Origin: UBA7398 sp947491605
Lineage (GTDB): Bacteria > Actinomycetota > Actinomycetes > Nanopelagicales > Nanopelagicaceae
Length of the DNA stretch: 64,000 nucleotides
Assembly: GCA_947491605.1 (NCBI GenBank)
Contig: CANLJW010000001.1
Coordinates: 1 to 64,000 of the forward strand
Direction of reading: 5' to 3'
Position 1 is the stretch's first letter. Each line of letters opens with the position of its first letter. The position numbers and the translations under genes were made by a program. Positions 24,316 to 33,267 of the stretch are shown piece by piece. Under the pieces are notes generated by a model. The model saw nothing but the letters and a program-made list of their open reading frames with translations. It had not been told where the DNA came from and searched no databases.

Positions 24316-25668
24316 GTGGATAACCCTCAACCGATACTTCAGCTTTCCTTCGGCGAGCTCTTTCTCGATATCGGAATTGTCCTTTTCTTTATCACGCTCG
24401 GAGGCATCTTTGTTGCAGCCGAAATTGCGTTGATTTCACTGCGCGATAGCCAAGTGCGACAGTTGGCCACCAAAGGTAAACGCGGCGCAAAAGTCGCGGA
24501 GTTAGTTAAGAACCCAAACCGGTTTTTAGCAGCAGTACAGGTCGGCGTAACTTTCTCTGGCTTTCTATCCGCAGCGCTAGGCGCAGAGCGCATCGGTAAA
24601 TATGTAGAACCTGAGCTTCAAGATATTGGGGTATCTGAAAAGTACTCCGCAACGCTTTCGCTCATACTTCTAACAATCGTGATCGCATACATTTCCTTGA
24701 TATTTGGCGAGTTGGTACCTAAACGGTTAGCGCTGCATCGAACTGAATTTTTAGCGCTCGCTTTCGCTAATAGCGTTGACTTGTTGGCACGATTTTTCCG
24801 TCCGATTATTTGGCTGCTTTCGCATTCAACCGACTTTGTGGTTCGACTTTTTGGGCTAGATCCAAAAGCTAAACGCGCAGATATCTCGGAAGCAGAGCTA
24901 TTGGATTTAGTTTCTGGCCATGCCGCTTTGACTGACCAAGAGCGCGATATTGTGGAAGAAGTTTTCAATGCTAGTGAAACTTTAATTCATGAAATCATGG
25001 TGCCCCGTATCGAAGTTGATTTCCTTGATGCCAGCCTTTCAATTGCGCAAGCAATTCGAATTGCGGTAGATAAGTCGCATTCACGTTACCCAGTAGTCCG
25101 CGGCACTAGCGATGAAGTAATTGGGTTTATCCATGTTCGAGACTTACTTGATCCAGAACTTAGCGGAAAAGATTTAACAATTTTAGAGTGCATTAGAAAT
25201 GTGATTTTCCTACCCGGAACCAAAGGGGTATTGCCAGCACTTACTGAGATGCGTGCAGCCCGCCAACAGATTGCCATTGTTTTAGACGAGTACGGCGGCA
25301 CCGATGGCATCGTTACCTTAGAAGATTTAGTTGAGTGCTTAATTGGTGATATTCATGATGAATATGACGTTCCAGAAACTGACCCACAAAATCTAAACCG
25401 AAGTGGCGATTTTGAAGTGGATGGTTTAATAACACTCGATGATTTCAAAGACGAGACCGGTGTCGACTTACCAGAAGGCCCATACGAAACTCTTAGCGGT
25501 TTTGTCATGCATTTCTTAGGGCGTTTGCCCGTTACACATGACGTAGTTCGGGTAAATGGCGCGCGAATTACTGTACTAACAATGATAGGTAAGCGAGCTG
25601 GGAATCTATTAATTTCGCGGGAGAGCGGCCATCCTAAAGAACTCTGGAAAGATAGTGCCTATGAATAG
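24316..25668 (+). CDS. CNNM/CorC-family membrane protein (DUF21-CBS-CorC/HlyC)
   Basis: The 450-residue protein has an N-terminal DUF21 domain with about four membrane segments (residues 14-150), a CBS pair around EIMVPRIEVDF and SRYPVVRGTSDEVIGFIHVRDLL (residues 220-340), with DEYGGTDGIVTLEDLVE following, and a C-terminal CorC/HlyC domain (DFEVDGLITLDDF). Relatives are linked to magnesium or cobalt efflux and are often misnamed hemolysins. The GTG at 24316 follows a -10 box by 7 bases. The gene overlaps trpS by 8 bases. Confidence 0.88.
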   Translation: MDNPQPILQLSFGELFLDIGIVLFFITLGGIFVAAEIALISLRDSQVRQLATKGKRGAKVAELVKNPNRFLAAVQVGVTFSGFLSAALGAERIGKYVEPELQDIGVSEKYSATLSLILLTIVIAYISLIFGELVPKRLALHRTEFLALAFANSVDLLARFFRPIIWLLSHSTDFVVRLFGLDPKAKRADISEAELLDLVSGHAALTDQERDIVEEVFNASETLIHEIMVPRIEVDFLDASLSIAQAIRIAVDKSHSRYPVVRGTSDEVIGFIHVRDLLDPELSGKDLTILECIRNVIFLPGTKGVLPALTEMRAARQQIAIVLDEYGGTDGIVTLEDLVECLIGDIHDEYDVPETDPQNLNRSGDFEVDGLITLDDFKDETGVDLPEGPYETLSGFVMHFLGRLPVTHDVVRVNGARITVLTMIGKRAGNLLISRESGHPKELWKDSAYE

Positions 25669-26674
25669 CTCTCGAAAACGAGTTCTCTCTGGAATTCAAC
25701 CAACCGCTGATTCTTTTCATTTAGGCAATTACTTAGGTGCGGTAAAACAATGGGTAGCTTTGCAAGAAACTCATGATGCTTTTTATTGCGTAGTTGATTT
25801 GCATGCACTTACTGTTGAAACCGAGCCAAAACTTTTTAGAAAACGCACCCTGCTCGCCGCAGCCCAATTAATTGCACTTGGTTTAGATCCGGAACGATGC
25901 ACGCTTTTTATTCAATCTAATGTACATGAACATAATCAATTGGCTTGGGTTTTGGAATGTCTAACTGGATTTGGGGAAGCTAGCCGGATGACCCAATTCA
26001 AAGATAAGTCTCAAAAATCTGGTTCCGATAGAACCGTTGTGGGGCTTTTTACATATCCAATTTTACAAGCTGCGGACATATTGCTCTATCAGCCCCAGTA
26101 TGTTCCGGTCGGTGAAGATCAACGCCAACATATTGAACTAACTCGAGATCTGAGCCAACGTTTTAATTCTCGCTACGGTGAAACTTTCGTACTGCCAGAG
26201 GCATACATAATCAAAGGATCTGCCAAAGTAAATGATCTGCAAGATCCAACTTCTAAAATGAGTAAATCATCAGATTCTGCCGCAGGCATAATAGACATAA
26301 TGGATGCCCCGGAAATAAATGCTAAGAAGATTAAGAGCTCGGTAACCGATGCTGAGCGCGAAATTAGATTCGACGAGAAGAATAAAGCTGGAATATCCAA
26401 TTTACTAACGATTTACGCTTCGCTAACTGGCAAATCTATTTTGGAGAGCGAAGCAGATTTTACTGGTAAAGGATACGGAGATTTCAAAAGCGGAGTTGCT
26501 GATGTTGTAACTGAATATTTCTCACCTGTGCGAAAACGAACTTTGGAATTATTAGAAGATGAAGCTGGCCTTTTAAAATTACTCAAAGCTGGAAGCGAAA
26601 AAGCTGAAGCCGTGGCTTCCCAAACCTTAACTAAAGTTTATGATGCAATGGGAGTTGTACCACGTGGCAAATAA
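25661..26674 (+). CDS. trpS: Tryptophanyl-tRNA synthetase
   Basis: TrpS charges tRNA-Trp. The 337-residue class I synthetase begins with SGIQPTADSFHLGNYLGA, which holds the HIGH-equivalent HLGN, followed by GEDQRQHIELTRDL and KMSKSSDSAAG with the KMSKS motif near residue 200. Size matches the bacterial type (about 330). The ATG at 25661 is preferred; an in-frame GTG lies 6 bases earlier. It overlaps the CNNM gene by 8 bases and the mutase gene by 11. Confidence 0.95.
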   Translation: MNSSRKRVLSGIQPTADSFHLGNYLGAVKQWVALQETHDAFYCVVDLHALTVETEPKLFRKRTLLAAAQLIALGLDPERCTLFIQSNVHEHNQLAWVLECLTGFGEASRMTQFKDKSQKSGSDRTVVGLFTYPILQAADILLYQPQYVPVGEDQRQHIELTRDLSQRFNSRYGETFVLPEAYIIKGSAKVNDLQDPTSKMSKSSDSAAGIIDIMDAPEINAKKIKSSVTDAEREIRFDEKNKAGISNLLTIYASLTGKSILESEADFTGKGYGDFKSGVADVVTEYFSPVRKRTLELLEDEAGLLKLLKAGSEKAEAVASQTLTKVYDAMGVVPRGK

Positions 26675-28226
26675 GCACTTCAATTCAGAGTCAGATATTC
26701 CATTCTCCGATACGCCGCGAAATATTCCAAGTGAAAAAGCAGGTGCATATCCATATACTCGCGGCATTTATGAAACCATGTACAAAAATAAACCTTGGAC
26801 GATGCGGCAATACGCGGGCTTTGGTAGCGCGGAAGAATCCAATAAGCGATATAAAGAATTGGTCGAAGCTGGCACCGGTGGTCTATCGGTTGCATTTGAC
26901 CTACCAACCCAAATGGGAATGGATTCAGATGCGCCATTAGCGCTAGACGAAGTTGGCAAAGTTGGCGTCGCAATTGATTCACTTGCCGACATGCGCCGAC
27001 TTTTTGATGGATTGCCGCTAGATAAAATTTCAACATCAATGACGATAAATGCACCGGCTGCAATTTTGTTATTGATGTATCAATTAGTTGCAGAAGAGCG
27101 CGGCATCTCTGGTTCGGCGCTACAAGGCACAATTCAAAACGATGTATTAAAAGAATATATAGCCCGTGGAACTTATATTTTTCCACCCAGCCCATCGCTC
27201 CGATTGATTACCGACATTTTTAGCTATTGCCAAAAAGAATTACCAAAATGGAACACAATTTCAATATCTGGTTATCACATTGGCGAAGCTGGTGCGACGC
27301 CGGTTCAAGAAATAGCTTTTACGTTGAGCGATGCAATTGCTTATGTAAAAGCAGCCGTGGCTGCTGGGTTAGATGTAGATGAATTCGCACCTCGGCTCTC
27401 GTTTTTCTTTGTTTCCCGCACCACCCTGATTGAAGAAGTAGCTAAATTCCGAGCCGCTCGCCAAGTTTGGGCACGAATTATGAAAGATAAATTTGGCGCT
27501 AAGTCTGAAAAATCGATGCAACTTAGATTTCATACCCAAACTGCTGGCGTCCAACTAACTGCCCAACAACCTGAAGTGAATTTGGTTCGGGTCACTATTC
27601 AAGCTCTCGCTGCAACATTAGGCGGCACCCAATCACTTCACACTAACTCATTTGATGAAGCACTTGCACTTCCAAGCGATAAAGCGGCGCGATTAGCGCT
27701 TCGAACCCAACAAGTTATTGCTAACGAAACCGATATTACAAAAGTTGTGGATCCATTCGCTGGTTCATATGTGGTGGAGAACTTAACGGCTGATCTCGTT
27801 AAAGAGATTGAAGCGTTAATTGAAAAAATTGAAAAAATGGGTGGCGCAGTAGCTGCGATCGAAACCGGCTTTCAAAAACGTGAAATCGAAAATAGCGCAT
27901 ATATAATTTCCCAAGAAATTGATAATCAAGAACGGATAATTGTTGGCGTAAATGATTTTGTCACACAAAACGATCTCGCTCCAAACCTGCATAAATTAGA
28001 CCCAGAAGTAGGCAACGAACAACGTAAGCGATTGGCAGAACATCGGACTAACCGGAAAAACGATGAATTCTTAAATTCGTTAGCGGAGATAACTCGCGTG
28101 GCTAGCGGCTCGGAAAACGTGATGCCAGCCTTGAAATCTGCGATCAAAGCGGGAGCTACTGTCGGAGAAATTTGCGATGCGCTACGAAAAGTGTGGGGCG
28201 TATACCGTTCAACCGAAGCGTTTTAA
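26664..28226 (+). CDS. Methylmalonyl-CoA mutase, large catalytic subunit (two-subunit type)
   Basis: The 520-residue protein is the acyl-CoA-binding barrel without a B12 domain. It carries TRGIYETMY, RQYAGFGSAEESN, LSVAFDLPTQMG, GTIQNDVLKEYIARGTYIF, SISGYHIGEAGAT and RFHTQTAGVQLTAQQPE. Tyr50 in RQYAG and Arg180 in SLR correspond to the Tyr and Arg that select methylmalonyl-CoA; isobutyryl-CoA mutases have Phe and Gln there, so methylmalonyl-CoA is the likely substrate. Its B12 subunit is probably the product of 14022-14444. The GTG at 26664 is chosen for GGGAG 9 bases upstream; it overlaps trpS by 11 bases. Confidence 0.87.
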   Translation: MANKHFNSESDIPFSDTPRNIPSEKAGAYPYTRGIYETMYKNKPWTMRQYAGFGSAEESNKRYKELVEAGTGGLSVAFDLPTQMGMDSDAPLALDEVGKVGVAIDSLADMRRLFDGLPLDKISTSMTINAPAAILLLMYQLVAEERGISGSALQGTIQNDVLKEYIARGTYIFPPSPSLRLITDIFSYCQKELPKWNTISISGYHIGEAGATPVQEIAFTLSDAIAYVKAAVAAGLDVDEFAPRLSFFFVSRTTLIEEVAKFRAARQVWARIMKDKFGAKSEKSMQLRFHTQTAGVQLTAQQPEVNLVRVTIQALAATLGGTQSLHTNSFDEALALPSDKAARLALRTQQVIANETDITKVVDPFAGSYVVENLTADLVKEIEALIEKIEKMGGAVAAIETGFQKREIENSAYIISQEIDNQERIIVGVNDFVTQNDLAPNLHKLDPEVGNEQRKRLAEHRTNRKNDEFLNSLAEITRVASGSENVMPALKSAIKAGATVGEICDALRKVWGVYRSTEAF

Positions 28227-28230
28227 CCAG

Positions 28231-29250
28231 ATGCGAACCAAACTTGCTCGAGTATTGATTTCAGTTACGCTTCTAACTTTCTTCTTTACACCAGATAGAA
28301 CTAATGCAGCTAGCACCGCTCCAACTCCAGTAAAAATTGCAATTGCGCTAGAAGTTGGTGGCTTAGGCGATAATTCCTTTAATGATGCAGTGGTGAACGC
28401 AGCCCGAGCAGTCCAGAAGAAATATAAAATTTCCGATTCGTACATCCGAGTAGTTCCTACCGATGGTACTCCGGCAGATCGCTATTCTCGATTAAAATTC
28501 TTAGCTAAAGCCGGATATGGATTAATAATTGCAATCGGTGCCGATTATGCGCCAGCGATAAAAAGGGCCACTATTGAATTTCCGGATGTCCAATACGCGT
28601 TAGTAAATAGCAGCGCGGTCACTGGCATGAATGTATCGTGTTTAGTTTTTGCCGAAGCTGAGGCAGCGTTTATAGCTGGAGTTGTCGCTGCGACATCGAG
28701 CACTACTGGAAAAGTTGCATATGTGAGCGATGCCAGCGAAAGCCAATTGCGTTTATATAAAAGTTTTAAACTCGGTGCAGCGTTTGGAAATAAGAATGTA
28801 CTAACCACCTCAGTTCCGTTCACAGATTCTGCAATCAATTTGAAAAACGCAATTGCTAATGGAGTTGATTTAATTTATTCAACCCGATTAGTTGATGGCG
28901 AAGTGCTGAATTTAGTTGCTAAAGCTAATCTAAAGAAACGCAAAGTTTGGTTAATTGCGCAATCCCCAGATCAATATTATGCAAAGTTGCCTACTGCCAA
29001 GAAAGAAATTTTAGTAACACTTGATAAACGAATTGATCATGCAATTACCGATGTAATAATGTTGGCACTTACTGGTGGATCAATTCTAGGTATTGTCGAT
29101 GAAATGGAATCGATTTACGGCAGGGTGTATAACTTCAGTAATTCCGGTTTGAATTTGAGTTACCTAAACCCTGTGACTGCTGCCACAAAAACTACGGTAA
29201 GTCGCGCGATTGCCCAGATCAAGAGCGGTAAAGTTTCAACTATAGGTTGA
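28231..29250 (+). CDS. BMP-family substrate-binding protein without lipobox
   Basis: A 339-residue protein of the basic membrane protein (PnrA/Med) family of nucleoside-type binding proteins: GLGDNSFNDAVVNAARAV near the N-terminus, IGADYAPAIKRA, and FAEAEAAFIAGVVAA. The N-terminus (RTKLARVLISVTLLTFFF then TNAAS) is a signal peptide with no Cys, unlike the next gene, so the mature protein would be released or held by an uncleaved signal. Start ATG at 28231 lies 4 bases after the mutase stop; an upstream in-frame start would sit inside that gene. A paralogue of the lipoprotein encoded at 29392, but clearly diverged. Confidence 0.82.
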   Translation: MRTKLARVLISVTLLTFFFTPDRTNAASTAPTPVKIAIALEVGGLGDNSFNDAVVNAARAVQKKYKISDSYIRVVPTDGTPADRYSRLKFLAKAGYGLIIAIGADYAPAIKRATIEFPDVQYALVNSSAVTGMNVSCLVFAEAEAAFIAGVVAATSSTTGKVAYVSDASESQLRLYKSFKLGAAFGNKNVLTTSVPFTDSAINLKNAIANGVDLIYSTRLVDGEVLNLVAKANLKKRKVWLIAQSPDQYYAKLPTAKKEILVTLDKRIDHAITDVIMLALTGGSILGIVDEMESIYGRVYNFSNSGLNLSYLNPVTAATKTTVSRAIAQIKSGKVSTIG

Positions 29251-29379
29251 GTGTTTGCCAAGTTGTAACAATAAATGGCACCTCATCCCGATTAAAGGTT
29301 TGGCACGGGCGATAAGGTGAGCCAACAAATTAACCCCGTAATTGAAGCCGTATTCGAAGCGGTTTTCGATGGGGTTCAC

Positions 29380-29385
29380 AGGAGG
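29380..29385 (+). promoter_or_regulatory. Shine-Dalgarno that fixes the BMP lipoprotein start
   Basis: AGGAGG lies 6 bases before the TTG at 29392. It places the start 25 codons downstream of the longest open frame and restores a clean lipoprotein signal peptide. The 141-base leader between 29250 and 29392 shows no recognised riboswitch; TAAGGT at 29313 is a possible -10 box. Confidence 0.8.
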
Positions 29386-29391
29386 AATACA

Positions 29392-30462
29392 TTGAAGAAG
29401 TCATTAGTAACCGGATCGATTAAGGCGATTGCCGCAGTAGCTGCTTTAACACTGCTCGCAAGTTGTTCTTCATCGTCAGACAGTGCCGCAAAAGTAAAAG
29501 CTTGCTTAGCTCTTGATACTGGCGGTGTTGATGACAAATCATTCAACGCTTCAGCATGGGCTGGCGCACAAGCTGCAGAAGCAGCTGGCGCAGAAGTTAA
29601 ATACCTTGCTGCAACTTCAGATGCAGATTACGCACCGAACATTAAGAAGCTCGTAGACGAGGGTTGCAACATCGTTATCGGTGTTGGTTTCTTAATTAAT
29701 GGCGCAATTGTTGAAGCTGCTAAAGCTAATCCAGATACCAAGTTCGCAATCGTTGACCAAGACGGTAAAGACCATGGTCCAGCTGGAGATCAATACCCAG
29801 GTGCAGTCCTTGACAACCTACAGGGAATTGAATTCGCAACTAACCAAGCAGCATTCCAAGCTGGCTACCTCGCAGCTGGATATTCAAAGACCGGAAAAGT
29901 TGCAACATACGGCGGATTAAATATTCCACCAGTTAGCATCTTCATGGACGGCTTTGCTCGCGGCGTTGCTTACTACAACACTGTAAAAGGTAAAAAAGTT
30001 GTTGTACTCGGATGGGATGTTGCTAAGAAAGATGGAACATTCGTTGGTGGTTTCTCGGATCAAGCAAAAGCACTTCAGATCTCAAAGAACTTTGAGCAAC
30101 AAGGTGCAGATGTGATTTTCCCAGTAGCTGGTGGCCTTGGTGCTGCAACAGCTAACCAATCAATGACTGGTGGCAAGTCTGTAACTATCTGGGTTGATAC
30201 AGATGGTTTCGTACAGGCTCCACAATTTGCTTCAGTCCTTCTTACATCAGTTGTAAAGGGTGTTGGAACTTCAGTAACAGCAGCTATTCAATCTGTTATT
30301 GATGGCAACTTCTCCGCAACTAACTACCTAGGTACTTTAGAGAACCAAGGAACATTCTTGGCTCCGTACCATGATTTGGAATCAACAGTTGATGCCACAT
30401 TGGCAGCAGAAGTTGAACAACTTGGTGCAGATATCACTGCTGGCACAGTCGCGGTTTCCTAA
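29392..30462 (+). CDS. Nucleoside-binding lipoprotein, BMP/PnrA family
   Basis: The 356-residue protein starts at TTG with a lipoprotein signal peptide; the lipobox LLASC puts the lipidated Cys at residue 25, followed by a Ser-rich linker. The mature part has the BMP motifs LDTGGVDDKSFNASAWAGA, IGVGFLINGAI, and the segment ATNQAAFQAGYLAAGYSKTG. BMP proteins of this type deliver nucleosides to Nup-type ABC transporters, encoded just downstream. Codon choice looks more uniform than in neighbours, as for an abundant protein. A terminator-like hairpin follows at 30505, so the binding protein may be made in excess over the transporter. Confidence 0.92.
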   Translation: MKKSLVTGSIKAIAAVAALTLLASCSSSSDSAAKVKACLALDTGGVDDKSFNASAWAGAQAAEAAGAEVKYLAATSDADYAPNIKKLVDEGCNIVIGVGFLINGAIVEAAKANPDTKFAIVDQDGKDHGPAGDQYPGAVLDNLQGIEFATNQAAFQAGYLAAGYSKTGKVATYGGLNIPPVSIFMDGFARGVAYYNTVKGKKVVVLGWDVAKKDGTFVGGFSDQAKALQISKNFEQQGADVIFPVAGGLGAATANQSMTGGKSVTIWVDTDGFVQAPQFASVLLTSVVKGVGTSVTAAIQSVIDGNFSATNYLGTLENQGTFLAPYHDLESTVDATLAAEVEQLGADITAGTVAVS

Positions 30463-30504
30463 ACGAAATCAGCTACAAACCAGTAGTAACTAAGCAGTAA
30501 GAAT

Positions 30505-30537
30505 TAAGCTGGGCGGGTTTTTAACTCGCCCAGCTTA
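30505..30537 (+). terminator. Terminator or attenuator after the nucleoside-binding lipoprotein gene
   Basis: TAAGCTGGGCG (30505-30515) pairs over 11 bp with CGCCCAGCTTA (30527-30537), followed by TTTT. Placed between the binding-protein gene and the transporter ATPase gene, it probably allows partial read-through, giving more binding protein than ATPase. Confidence 0.8.
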
Positions 30538-30580
30538 TTTTCGTATAGGTTAGGGATTAAGAAATGGACGAAAGGTAAAA

Positions 30581-32092
30581 GTGTCAGTCGAATTGCGCGG
30601 CATTACCAAGAGTTTTGGTGCGCTAATTGCTAACGATGGCATTGATCTTCGGGTTGAGACCGGCGAGATCCACGCAATCCTCGGTGAAAACGGTGCTGGT
30701 AAGTCAACTTTAATGAACATTCTTTATGGTCTGTTAGCCCCTGATAGTGGCCAGATTTTAGTAGATGAAAAGCCCATCATAATCTCAGAACCGAGCGATG
30801 CTCTTGCTGCCGGCATTGGCATGGTGCACCAACATTTTATGCTGATTCCAGTATTTACAGTTGCTGAAAATATCGTGCTTGGACATGAAAAAATCAATGG
30901 GCTTGGTGTGCTTAACCTAGAACAAGCTCGGTCAGAGATCGCTCGAATTTCTAAAGAATTTAATTTTGATGTAGATCCAGATGCCGTGGTTGAAACTTTA
31001 CCGGTCGGAATCCAGCAGCGCGTGGAGGTTATTAGAGCGCTAATTTATAACGCAAAAGTTTTAATTTTAGATGAACCAACTGCGGTTCTCACTCCGCAAG
31101 AAACTGATGAGCTACTTCAAGTAATGAAGAACTTAAAAAAGCAAGGTACTTCAATAATATTTATCACGCATAAATTGCGGGAAGTGAAAGAAGCTGCAGA
31201 TCGAATCACGATTATTCGCCGTGGCAAAGTTGTCGGTACTGCCTTACCTTCTGCTACCCAAGAAGAGTTAGCCTCACAAATGGTTGGCCGCCCGGTAGAT
31301 CTCACTATGCATAAAAATCCAGCGAAAATCGGATCAGATCTACTTTCGATATCTAATTTAGTAGTAACTGATAGCGCCGGACGCGAGCTATTGCATAACG
31401 TTTCCTTGGATGTTCGAGCTGGTGAAATTGTTGCGGTGGCTGGCGTTCAAGGTAATGGTCAAACCGAATTGGCCCGCGCGATCTTAAATTTAGAGGAACA
31501 CGTTTCGGGCTCGATTTTGGTCGATGGAAAAAATATTGTTGGTGAAACTGTGCGAGGCTCACTCCATTCAGGAGTCGCTTTCATCCCAGAATCTAGAGAG
31601 CTAGATGGCTTAATTGGATCGTTTTCAATCGCAGAAAATTTGATTCTTGATACCTACGACTTAGCGCCAAATGCAAAAGGGCTACTTATGAGTCCTAGTA
31701 CGATAAAAAGCCAAGCCGAAAAACGCATTGCTGAATTTGATATTCGAAGCCAAGGAGCCAGCGAACTAGTTTCATCACTATCTGGCGGCAATAAACAGAA
31801 AGTTGTGTTGGCGCGCGAGCTCTCGCGTCCGGTGAAAGTTGTAGTTGCTTCACAACCAACTCGCGGCTTAGATGTTGGCTCGATTGAATTTGTTCACGAA
31901 AAAATCGTGCAAGAACGCGACGCCGGTCGAGCTGTGCTTTTATTCAGCACTGAACTCGACGAAGTATTTGCGTTAGCAGATCGAATAGCAGTTATGTATC
32001 GAGGCGCCATCATCGATATAGTTCCAGCTTCAATTTCACGGAGCGATCTTGGGTTATTAATGGCTGGCATAAAGCCAAAGGTAAATTCATGA
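30581..32092 (+). CDS. Nucleoside ABC-transporter ATPase (NupA/YufO-like)
   Basis: A 503-residue protein with two fused ATPase domains, as in sugar and nucleoside importers of the RbsA class. Domain 1 has Walker A GENGAGKSTLMNIL, VGIQQRVEVIRAL, and LILDEPTAVLTP. Domain 2 has a degenerate P-loop GVQGNGQTELARAI, a feature of this family, and a signature SLSGGNKQKVVLAREL. The GTG at 30581 is preceded by GAAAGG. It overlaps the first permease by 4 bases (ATGA). Together with the BMP lipoprotein and two permeases it forms a NupABC-type nucleoside importer. Confidence 0.92.
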   Translation: MSVELRGITKSFGALIANDGIDLRVETGEIHAILGENGAGKSTLMNILYGLLAPDSGQILVDEKPIIISEPSDALAAGIGMVHQHFMLIPVFTVAENIVLGHEKINGLGVLNLEQARSEIARISKEFNFDVDPDAVVETLPVGIQQRVEVIRALIYNAKVLILDEPTAVLTPQETDELLQVMKNLKKQGTSIIFITHKLREVKEAADRITIIRRGKVVGTALPSATQEELASQMVGRPVDLTMHKNPAKIGSDLLSISNLVVTDSAGRELLHNVSLDVRAGEIVAVAGVQGNGQTELARAILNLEEHVSGSILVDGKNIVGETVRGSLHSGVAFIPESRELDGLIGSFSIAENLILDTYDLAPNAKGLLMSPSTIKSQAEKRIAEFDIRSQGASELVSSLSGGNKQKVVLARELSRPVKVVVASQPTRGLDVGSIEFVHEKIVQERDAGRAVLLFSTELDEVFALADRIAVMYRGAIIDIVPASISRSDLGLLMAGIKPKVNS

Positions 32093-33267
32093 GCAAACTG
32101 AAAAATTATTTAGACGACACTTTAAAATCAATTACGCTTCCGTTACTAGCTTTCTTTTTAGCTATCCTCTCTGGCGGTCTTTTAATAGCTTTTTCAGATC
32201 CAAAAATTTATAAACTTTGGAAGTCGCCACTTGAGTTTCTAGGAACTGGGTTCGCTTCAGCTGGACACGCATATTTAGCGCTAATTCAAGGATCAATTTT
32301 TGATGGAAATTTAACTTCAAAGAATTTCTTACTTGGTTTTTATCCGCTCTCCGAAACTTTTGTGGTGGCGGCGCCGCTAATTTTGACTGGGCTTTCCGTA
32401 ACCCTTGCGTTTAGAGCCGGACTTTTCAATATTGGAGCGCAAGGTCAATTTATATTTGGCGCTATCGGAGCTTCATATGTTGGTTTCCATTACAACTTGC
32501 CGCCCATTATTCATGGACTAGCTGCAATTCTCGGAGCAATAGTTTTGGCGGGACTTTGGGGTGGACTGGTTGGTTTTCTAAAGGCGCGTACCGGTGCGCA
32601 CGAAGTTATCGTGACAATCATGTTGAATTACATCTCGATATATTTCTTGCTCTGGTTATTAAGTACCCAAACTTTCTTACGTAAAGGCAGACAAGACCCA
32701 ATCGCTCCGCCTGTGAATGAAACTGCACGCCTACCAAAGATATTTGGCATGGATTATCGGATTAACTTGGGGATTTTTATAGCGCTGGGCGTCGCTTATT
32801 TAATTCACATATTGCTAACTCGAACTACCTGGGGATTCCAATTCAGGTCGGTAGGCGCAAACACGCTCGCCGCTAAGACTGCTGGGATGTCAGTTCCGTT
32901 TGTAATGACATCGGTAATGGTTATTTGTGGCGCCCTAGCTGGCTTAGGTGGCGCGGTGCAAGTATTGGGAAGTGAATACGCGCTAACGGCTGGGGTGGCT
33001 GGCTCTTTTGGCTTTGATGCAATCACAGTTGCCTTATTAGGTCGCGCTAAGCCGCTCGGAACTGTGTTAGCAGCTTTATTATTTGGCGCGCTAAGAGCTG
33101 GTGGTTTAACGATGCAAGCGAATACAACCACTCCGATTGATATTGTTTTGGTAATTCAAGCGCTAGTAGTTCTTTTCATCGCCGCCCCCGCAATGGTCCG
33201 TGCAATATTTAGATTGAAAAGCGTTAAGTCTAGTTCCGACATGGCCGCGAAAGGTTGGAACGGATGA
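32089..33267 (+). CDS. Nucleoside ABC-transporter permease 1 (NupB/YufP-like)
   Basis: A 392-residue membrane protein of the BPD_transp_2 (branched-chain amino acid/ribose) permease class with about nine hydrophobic segments. It contains LTGLSVTLAFRAGLFNIGAQGQFIFGAIGA, trimmed here to the family hallmark FNIGAQGQF near residue 119, and GFDAITVALLGRAKPLGTV near the C-terminus, characteristic of YufP/NupB proteins. It overlaps both the ATPase and second permease genes by 4 bases. Confidence 0.92.
   Translation: MSKLKNYLDDTLKSITLPLLAFFLAILSGGLLIAFSDPKIYKLWKSPLEFLGTGFASAGHAYLALIQGSIFDGNLTSKNFLLGFYPLSETFVVAAPLILTGLSVTLAFRAGLFNIGAQGQFIFGAIGASYVGFHYNLPPIIHGLAAILGAIVLAGLWGGLVGFLKARTGAHEVIVTIMLNYISIYFLLWLLSTQTFLRKGRQDPIAPPVNETARLPKIFGMDYRINLGIFIALGVAYLIHILLTRTTWGFQFRSVGANTLAAKTAGMSVPFVMTSVMVICGALAGLGGAVQVLGSEYALTAGVAGSFGFDAITVALLGRAKPLGTVLAALLFGALRAGGLTMQANTTTPIDIVLVIQALVVLFIAAPAMVRAIFRLKSVKSSSDMAAKGWNG

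Noticed and set aside
26680..27195. Long minus-strand open frame of 171 codons
   Set aside because: It is fully antisense to the conserved mutase large subunit, has no family features and no ribosome site; it is a shadow of biased codon use.
29251..29379. Riboswitch in the leader of the nucleoside-binding lipoprotein
   Set aside because: No purine, preQ1 or cobalamin aptamer core could be recognised; only short inverted repeats such as TGCCAA/TTGGCA are present.
29317..29391. Longer N-terminus for the nucleoside-binding lipoprotein from the GTG at 29317
   Set aside because: It would bury the lipoprotein signal behind 25 residues; AGGAGG 6 bases before the TTG at 29392 fits much better.
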